Part shown: positions 62,201 to 64,000 of the stretch, one piece after another | Layout of the letters: every line of letters starts with the position of its first letter | Position numbering within the stretch: the stretch's first letter is position 1 | NCBI GenBank assembly: GCA_021799275.1 | Contig: JAJZAT010000003.1 | Location: 98,392-162,391 of the forward strand | Source: Bacillota bacterium | GTDB lineage: Bacteria > Bacillota > Sulfobacillia > JAJZYS01 > JAJYTV01 | Reading direction: 5' to 3' | DNA: 64,000 nucleotides | Position numbers and translations under genes: made by a program | The notes under the pieces: model-generated | The model's database searches: none | Told to the model about the DNA's origin: nothing | What the model saw: the letters and a program-made list of their open reading frames with translations, nothing else

Positions 62201-62515
62201 GTTCTTTGATGTGTTCTGCGCAAGGGATGCCATGTGGCCGCGGAAGAAGCTTTCATCGCTGGCCGTCAGTCCGCCCTTGCGGACGATGGCGACGATCATG
62301 CTGCTCTTTTGCGGATGTCCAGGGTCGATGCGCGCGACGAGCTTCTGCGCCTGCTCGTAGCTTGCGGTCTTAGGCAGCGTGACGGCGTCCTGCTGCGCCA
62401 CCACCGCGCTGAGCTGCGGCAGGAACCCTAGCGTCAACAGCGCGAGCGCGAGCCACACGATCACGATCGGCCAGCGCAGGCGGACGATGAGGCGGGTCAT
62501 GCGCTCTGGCGTCAT
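59282..62515 (-). CDS. MMPL/RND-family transporter (YdfJ-like)
   Basis: 1077 residues, two sets of six helices. The first has LFGAGTDYAIILLNRFREEL and the second LLVALGVDYAIFLMTRFEEML, each with the Asp-Tyr pair of the proton relay. Between them, about residues 500-800, lies a long Ala/Ser/Gly/Gln-rich region of ASLAQG-type heptads, probably a coiled-coil hairpin outside the membrane. Such proteins export lipids or drugs. The ATG overlaps the marR stop (ATGA), so the pump is under MarR control. Confidence 0.9.
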   Translation of the reverse strand: MTPERMTRLIVRLRWPIVIVWLALALLTLGFLPQLSAVVAQQDAVTLPKTASYEQAQKLVARIDPGHPQKSSMIVAIVRKGGLTASDESFFRGHMASLAQNTSKNGISFVQDRWTVASGAASAFLSRDKSTEIAVVGFRQSDVNPVTASALKRVEDSFGGRPRGLSIYYTGDVPIMQDNIAISQQGVNRTAAVTVALVLVILVLVLRSALAPLVNLFTIGLSFLITSGVDAYLGRFGLPLTTFTQTFLIAVLFGAGTDYAIILLNRFREELQRNHESVEEAIARTFSGAGRTVLFSSLTVLVSFATLYFAEFSLYRSGTGVAIGIAITLLACLTLIPALMAIFGRNLFWPRPPVTGEATRPLGLWNFSGRVATNHPWWTALALVAVLTPVALLYTGQRSFNTLHQIPQAASVQGFHAVAKSFGEGKAMPAQIVLQTKANLRTPQGLATIDRVSQALAAVHGVTAVESAAWPLGKPVAQFTLANQSGSLARGLKSAVQGANQLAAQLGEASREVEASAAGGAKLAAAAKELEAATPTLTNGLLGFGRQASRLGSAATSLGSGSSSLAQGASKLAQGAQAVAAGAGKLAGGLAQAASGDASLAQGAVGLSQSETQLSQAAQSLSQAISAWAAAHPGTSQSPDWQQISQTASALDQGLQQATGGAASLAQGVATTSQAANALTSSAQQLAQAAQGISQGTAQSAQGAKSLATGASRVADGLSALSAAAPKLASGVATYARSSAAIAAGVGQAAQGAEKLGPGLSSAAGAAGEIGQGVAKAQGALAGMSQGASDSGFYLPAAALANPSLKSAMASYISPDGHVASFTVALAANPYSAKAIDLMPTLVSAAGHALQTSPVRKGSLYAGGQSGLQENLSAISAHDFQQTAWLVLGAIFVLLVVLMGSLVIPLYLIASLYATYYVAMGLGQLLFVDLLHHTGIYWVLPFFVLLLLVALGVDYAIFLMTRFEEMLRERMTPKQAIREAMRRMGHVILSAAVIMGGTFGSMVVSGVTSLEELGVVVVLGLFIYTLVLLGFFVPAATAIVGWGWRWPLPSRKPRALRPRHRWRPRSAGAPLPAPGAD

Positions 62516-62973
62516 GGCTCCCTGCTGCCCGGCTGCAGCTGCCGCAGCACACCGGAGACAGCCGCCAGCAGGTCGAGCAGTTCGCCCCCCCGCTCGGCGC
62601 CGAATTCGTGCACGATAGTGCCCCAAAGGCCCAAAAGGTGCTTTTCGGCCTCCGCCAACAGCGCCTGACCGCGTTCCGTGACGGAGAACCAGGCAACGCG
62701 ACGGTCGTCCTCGTCGGTGCGTCGGTCCACGAGCCCCTGCGTGATCATCCGCTTCGTCAAGCCACTCACGGGACCCGATGTGATCCCGAGCGCATCACCC
62801 ACCTGCGCCGCCGTCCAGGGGCCATCGCGGCGCAGTTGGCGCAGGAAGTAGAATTGGGCCACTGTCAGCCCAACCTTCTGCGTCTCCCGCGTCACATGCT
62901 GCAGGAGGTTTTGCATCAACACCGGGAAGAGTTGGTCGAAGAGTTCCGCCAGCTGCCGCTCCCGCTCCGTCAA
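62512..62973 (-). CDS. MarR family transcriptional regulator
   Basis: 153 residues from TTG 62973, with GGAGGG seven bases upstream. Winged-helix segment: LTVAQFYFLRQLRRDGPWTAAQVGDALGITSGPVSGLTKRM, then the wing DEDDRRVAWFSVTERG. The next in-frame ATG (63018) falls at the predicted transcription start, so TTG is preferred. It should repress its own operon, including the MMPL pump, through two operators over its promoter, with release by a ligand. Confidence 0.9.
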   Translation of the reverse strand: MTERERQLAELFDQLFPVLMQNLLQHVTRETQKVGLTVAQFYFLRQLRRDGPWTAAQVGDALGITSGPVSGLTKRMITQGLVDRRTDEDDRRVAWFSVTERGQALLAEAEKHLLGLWGTIVHEFGAERGGELLDLLAAVSGVLRQLQPGSREP

Positions 62974-62995
62974 GTCCGTCCCTCCAGCCGAACCA

Positions 62996-63026
62996 TCTTC
63001 CGTTCGAAGAGTCTTCATGCTGAAGA
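62996..63026 (-). promoter_or_regulatory. Tandem MarR operators
   Basis: Two copies of TCTTC-N5-GAAGA (62996-63010 and 63012-63026), centres 16 bases apart. The second overlaps the -10 box and the start of transcription. Identical half-sites with different spacers show that they are sites rather than chance repeats. Confidence 0.75.
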
Positions 63027-63051
63027 TAGTTGTCCGCCAAGTGATCGTCAA
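63023..63051 (-). promoter_or_regulatory. Promoter of the marR-MMPL operon
   Basis: TTGACG (63046-63051), 17 bases, TATCTT (63023-63028) on the minus strand. Confidence 0.75.
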
Positions 63052-63081
63052 GAGGAATGCGCCACAGCCACGTTCGTTGTC

Positions 63082-63110
63082 TTGACGCTCCAGGACCTAG
63101 ACGCTATGAT
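63082..63110 (+). promoter_or_regulatory. Promoter of tRNA-Ala
   Basis: TTGACG (63082-63087), 17 bases, TATGAT (63105-63110), 15 bases before the tRNA. It is back to back with the marR promoter. Confidence 0.8.
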
Positions 63111-63124
63111 GTTCTTTGCGTCGT

Positions 63125-63200
63125 GGGGGCGTAGCTCAGCTGGGAGAGCGATAGGTTCGCAATCTATAGGTCGCGGGTTCGAATCCCGCCGCCTCCACCA
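63125..63200 (+). tRNA. tRNA-Ala (anticodon CGC)
   Basis: 76 bases with encoded CCA. Acceptor GGGGGCG/CGCCTCC contains the G3:U70 pair that marks alanine tRNA; the D arm is GCTC/GAGC; the anticodon loop TTCGCAA gives CGC, reading GCG; the T arm is GCGGG-TTCGAAT-CCCGC. The anticodon stem (ATAGG/TCTAT) is AU-rich for this genome and ends in a G-U pair. Confidence 0.93.
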
Positions 63201-63207
63201 AAGATTA

Positions 63208-63242
63208 GTCGGCACCGTCGAAGAGACGGTGCCGACTTTTTT
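63208..63242 (+). terminator. Terminator of tRNA-Ala
   Basis: GTCGGCACCGTC pairs with GACGGTGCCGAC around GAAGA, followed by TTTTTT. Confidence 0.93.
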
Positions 63243-63379
63243 GTTTGATCGCGGATGCCGCAGACCCACCCAGGAAGGAACACCAACGCAGGCGTACTTG
63301 ACGAAACAGCGCCTGCTTGTCCTCGGCGCGCCAGGAAAGCCATGGCAGTTGCCGAATGTGGTTTTTGGGGGGTGACGTG

Positions 63380-63919
63380 ATGCTTGTGCGGCAGGCGTAT
63401 CGCTATGAGCTTGATCCGAACGCCGCGCAGCGCACCCTGCTCGCGAAGCACGCAGGCACCGCGCGATTCGCGCACAACTTTGGGCTCGCGCTTTGTCGGG
63501 AACGGCTCAAGAAGGGCGAGAAGTTGCCGCGCGCCGCGGAGCTGCACCGTCTGTGGAACGCCTTCAAGCGGGAGAAAGCTCCATGGTGGGTTGAGGTGTC
63601 GAAGTGTGCCCCTCAGGAGGCGCTGCGCGACCTCGACCGGGCTTTCGGCAATGCCTGGCGCGGCCGCAAGGAGGGCCGGCACGTCGGCTTGCCGCGCTTT
63701 CGCAGGAAGGGAGTCCACGATGCCTTCCGGCTCACGGGCAGCATCCATGTCCAGCCGAGGCATGTCGTCCTGCCGCGACTCGGCAAGGTGCGGACGAAGG
63801 AGCCCACGCACAAGTTCCAGGGCAGGATCCTCTCGGCCAGCGTGGTGCGGGAGGCTGACCGCTGGTACGTCTCCCTGCCCCGAAAACGAAGCCTTCGTGA
63901 GAACGCCCGAAGGGCATAG
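63380..63919 (+). pseudogene. tnpB: IS200/IS605-family TnpB, N-terminal part only
   Basis: 179 residues: LVRQAYRYELDPNAAQRTLL, RFAHNFGLALCRERLKKGE, PRAAELHRLWNAFKRE, QEALRDLDRAFGNAWRG, GLPRFRRKG and WYVSLP are the ordered N-terminal blocks of OrfB/TnpB. The frame then ends in RKRSLRENARRA-stop where the RuvC nuclease domain (GIDLG) should begin. Full TnpB is about 400 residues. No RuvC motif appears in the remaining 80 bases, so the gene is truncated, frameshifted or internally deleted. ATG 63380 has GGGGGGTG upstream. It sits just after a tRNA gene. Confidence 0.75.
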
Positions 63920-64000
63920 AAGTCTGGAGGCCGCATTGGGAGGCCTCAGGACGCAGGTTACGCTGTCGGGAGGGCTTACGCCGCCGTGTCGGGCTGGAGG

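Noticed and set aside
63018..63018. ATG at 63018 as the marR start
   Set aside because: It coincides with the predicted transcription start of a TTGACG-17-TATCTT promoter and has no ribosome-binding site; TTG 62973 has one.
1..64000. CRISPR array or rRNA operon
   Set aside because: No regularly spaced direct repeats and no rRNA sequence were seen.

Overview
The window is high-GC and densely packed. It reads as the chromosome of an endospore-forming, Gram-positive (Bacillota) bacterium that respires. The evidence is a block with spoIIGA, sigE, sigG and spoIIR, a Bacillus-type division/cell-wall cluster with mraZ operator repeats, a PyrR-controlled pyrimidine operon, a T-box in front of ileS, and a TraR/DksA protein of the YteA type. 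Starts are often GTG or TTG and most neighbours overlap by 4 bases (ATGA or GTGA). The GC content and gene set suggest a high-GC lineage such as Symbiobacterium, Thermaerobacter or Sulfobacillus relatives. The sequence alone does not settle the genus.

Layout. 1-4.5 kb: the end of an NFACT/RqcH gene, a GH18 glycosidase, a RidA-like protein, a glutaredoxin whose redox motif reads UGA-Pro-His-Cys (candidate selenoprotein) and an exported protein. 4.5-8.7 kb: endonuclease IV in an operon with 3-hydroxyacyl-CoA dehydrogenase, thiolase and a thioesterase, divergent from a GntR/FCD regulator. 8.7-11.4 kb: an S9 peptidase and a lactonase-like metallo-hydrolase. 11.4-12.1 kb: no gene recognised. 12.1-14.2 kb: a b6-type cytochrome operon that starts with a 31-codon membrane peptide and has no Rieske or cytochrome c gene. 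14.3-17.2 kb: M20 amidohydrolase, DUF3311 protein and sodium symporter. Then tatA.

17.7-33.3 kb, minus strand: ileS (promoter and T-box), DUF5665, TraR/DksA, lspA, rluD, pyrR, a PyrR attenuator, then pyrB-pyrC-carA-carB-pyrK-pyrD-pyrF-pyrE, which encode the enzymes of UMP synthesis. 33.3-36.4 kb: a small ORF, an MFS exporter behind a leader with a terminator-like hairpin, a PH-like protein and a LigB-fold protein. 36.4-39.2 kb: a ccmF cytochrome c maturation operon. 39.2-40.1 kb: a lone DNA methyltransferase.

40.1-58.9 kb, minus strand: mraZ, rsmH, ftsL, a PASTA penicillin-binding protein, murE, murF, mraY, ftsW, murG, ftsQ, DUF881, sbp, ftsZ, a terminator, then spoIIGA, sigE, sigG, spoIIR, ymxH, a lipoprotein gene, yggS, sepF, yggT and divIVA. 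No ftsA, murD, murC or murB is present here; SepF may serve as the Z-ring membrane tether. 58.9-64 kb: a zinc-ribbon microprotein, an MMPL exporter with its MarR regulator and two matching operators, tRNA-Ala(CGC), and a TnpB fragment.

The least expected item is the glutaredoxin at 3168-3419. TGA replaces the first Cys codon of a CPHC motif, the frame stays open and conserved after it, and a GG-loop hairpin lies within bacterial SECIS range.
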